Of a DNA stretch of 64,000 nucleotides, positions 62,341 to 64,000 are shown piece by piece (the stretch's first letter is position 1; each line of letters opens with the position of its first letter). Both the position numbers and the translations under genes were made by a program. The notes under the pieces were generated by a model. It did not search any database. It was not told the origin of the DNA and saw only the letters and a program-made list of their open reading frames with translations. Source of the DNA: Cyanoderma ruficeps (taxonomy: Eukaryota; Chordata; Aves; Passeriformes; Timaliidae); assembly GCA_008694505.1 (NCBI GenBank), contig VZDJ01004378.1, positions 20,414,239-20,478,238 on the forward strand. The letters are read 5' to 3'.

Positions 62341-63400
62341 CTAATCATAGACTTTGAGGCTGGAAGAAATCGTTATGCTCCTGCAAGTTGCAGCACCTCA
62401 GCTGTAAGTCTCAGTAGCAGGTCTGTAATTTCTCCTGGAAGTGCAATATCCCAGGAAAGACCTTTAGACATATCAGTACAGAGTAGAAGATTCATCACCT
62501 CGTTAAAGATGTGGATCATTATTCACTGGGTGGTTTGGATTTTTAAGGGCTTTATTTGCAGTTAAATCTTACATACCACTTTTTCAAGAGAATAATATCC
62601 CGTACTGTTCTTTGCTATGCCCTTTCTTCTTACACTAAAAAGCCAGTCACAATCAAAAACATCTTTTGCATCTTTCACAATAGCCTTTTTTGCTTGTCTT
62701 TCTGACAAGACAGGCAGCTTGCTCATTCCTAGGTTTTCACAATTACCCATGCCTTTCAGGCCTCAACATGTCCATTGCAGGACTTTCTGACTATGTGGTT
62801 TATCAGATAATCAGTTCTGAAATGTGGGTATGAGAGTTGAACACAGCATTCCTGTCATGGTTTTACATTTGCTATAAACAGAGCTAATATCACCTTTTTA
62901 CTCCCACTTCATATTTTCCCCGCTTCGGCTTCAGGGCTGCCGTTCACTCTCTTAATTTCATCATCCCACTGCAAACTCATGTTCAGTTAATCATCTACCA
63001 AGAGCCTGACTTCTTTTCATGTTCTATAATTTTGAAATACTTAGTCCAATCCTGTCTATATAAAATATGCTCTTTCTTCCTTAGATATATGAGTGCAAAT
63101 TTATCCGTATTAAAACAGGATATTCAAATCAGCCCACTCTACTAAATGATTAATTCTCTATAATTATCGTCCCATTTACAACTTCAGCAGCTTCCATAAT
63201 TTCCAAAAGCTGCACTGTCATTTTACTTTTGTCTTTCAGCTTGTACATAAAGGTAGTAGGTTATGTTTTGTCAAGAGCAGAGCCCTGTTGAATCCTGATA
63301 GGACCTTCCATGAAGATTTCCTGTTTACAGCTACAATGTTTACAACTACTCATGCCATGGGTATATTTCTATTTCAGTTAATATGGATATAAGCATACAA
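62341..63400 (-). mobile_element. Old CR1-like LINE, antisense, heavily decayed
   Basis: On the plus strand it begins aatcatagactttgaggctg then gaagaaatcgttatg, matching the reversed 3' end of ancient amniote CR1 elements as I remember them (atcatagactttaaggc, ggaagggaccattatg). Further on, agaagattcatcacctc, actcatgttcagttaatcat then ctaccaagagcctgac, and agagccctgttgaatcctga keep the order of the same element. Identity is low, so it is much older than the other CR1 copies here. Extent approximate. Confidence 0.5.
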
Positions 63401-64000
63401 AGCCATATGTATATAATATTACAGGAAATACATGATGATTTACATGGCTTCTCCTTCACTGTAGGACTCCAAAGATGGATTAGATTTGTTTCTGTTGAAA
63501 ATTACATATGTAGACGTGATTTCCACAAAAAAAAGGACTAGACCAGGTCAGCCTCAGTGTGCCTTTCGTATAATTCAGTGCTTCAGTCTCTGATGCACAT
63601 TGTCCAGCTGCCATTACTTAAGGCAAAAGGTACGAAATTTAATTGTTAAACTCATTCTGTGTCTCCTGTCTCAGCAGCATATCTACCTGCTAACCTTCAT
63701 CTGGAGACCTGCTTGGTGAATGCCCAGGTTCCCATGACAGCAATGGGATAGTGCAGCCTCAGAAAGAAGTGTTTTTAGCAAAGTACTTGAGATATTGCTC
63801 TTTCTTACAAGAACTCATTTTATATGCTATCATTAACTAACTACAGTGTTTCTCAGCATGCACTTTTTCTTGATAACTGAATAATGTCACACAAATTAAA
63901 CGGTACTACTAAGTTTGGCAGTGCAAGAGCTCCAGATGTACTGTCATGGCAGAAATGTAATGCTGGTAAAAATACTAGTAACAGAAAATAGGATCTGTCA
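63401..64000. other. Intergenic sequence
   Basis: 0.6 kb of unique sequence, with no gene or repeat recognised. Confidence 0.7.

Noticed and set aside
1..64000. CRISPR arrays, operons, phage or other prokaryotic systems
   Set aside because: The window is a vertebrate gene with spliced exons. No spaced direct repeats or bacterial-style gene clusters are present.

Overview
The window is part of a bird genome, most likely a songbird. It is AT-rich vertebrate DNA with long introns. It carries several CR1 LINE fragments, including the typical avian CR1 3' end, and a solo LTR of a type I associate from memory with passerine ERVL elements. There are no prokaryotic features. Everything that can be supported as coding belongs to one plus-strand gene, NAV3 (neuron navigator 3). 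Only its 3' part is present: 25 constitutive-looking coding exons plus one cassette exon, a 3'UTR of about 2.6 kb, and about 2.6 kb of downstream DNA. The CH-domain half of the protein lies upstream of the window.

Layout. 1-407 is intron. 408-1113 and 2598-3086 are large Ser/Pro/Lys-rich exons with a SxIP-type EB-binding motif. 9536-16671 holds four small or medium exons of the linker. 21945-34362 holds a 24-nt microexon and the exons of the first coiled coil. 35623-43311 holds a basic, Ser-rich linker with a 21-nt microexon, a 66-nt cassette exon, and the second coiled coil. 47028-56541 encodes the AAA+ ATPase region (Walker A in 49127-49150, Walker B in 51277-51294, sensor-1 Asn in the exon at 52267). 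58718-58837 is the terminal exon. All exon phases join into one open frame of 1,348 complete residues (1,370 with the cassette) ending at TGA 58835-58837. Two polyadenylation signals follow, at 61211 and 61393.

The introns are mostly unique AT-rich sequence. They contain a solo LTR with 5-bp target duplications (18793-19490), CR1 pieces (about 1362, 25801, 44833, and antisense 54164-54440), several short tandem duplications and homopolymer or polypurine tracts. Downstream of the gene lies an antisense LTR-like element (about 61822-62290) and then a heavily decayed antisense CR1-like LINE (about 62341-63400).

I found no undescribed gene system. The most interesting signals concern splicing: a 21-nt microexon with a UGC-containing acceptor tract and a GCATG downstream, a 66-nt in-frame cassette with a perfect TGCATG 83 nt past its donor, and a 24-nt microexon. 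These point to neuron-specific isoforms of NAV3. The 3'UTR carries three miR-29 seed matches and two Pumilio elements. Comparisons with human NAV3 and paralogues are from memory and were not run as alignments.
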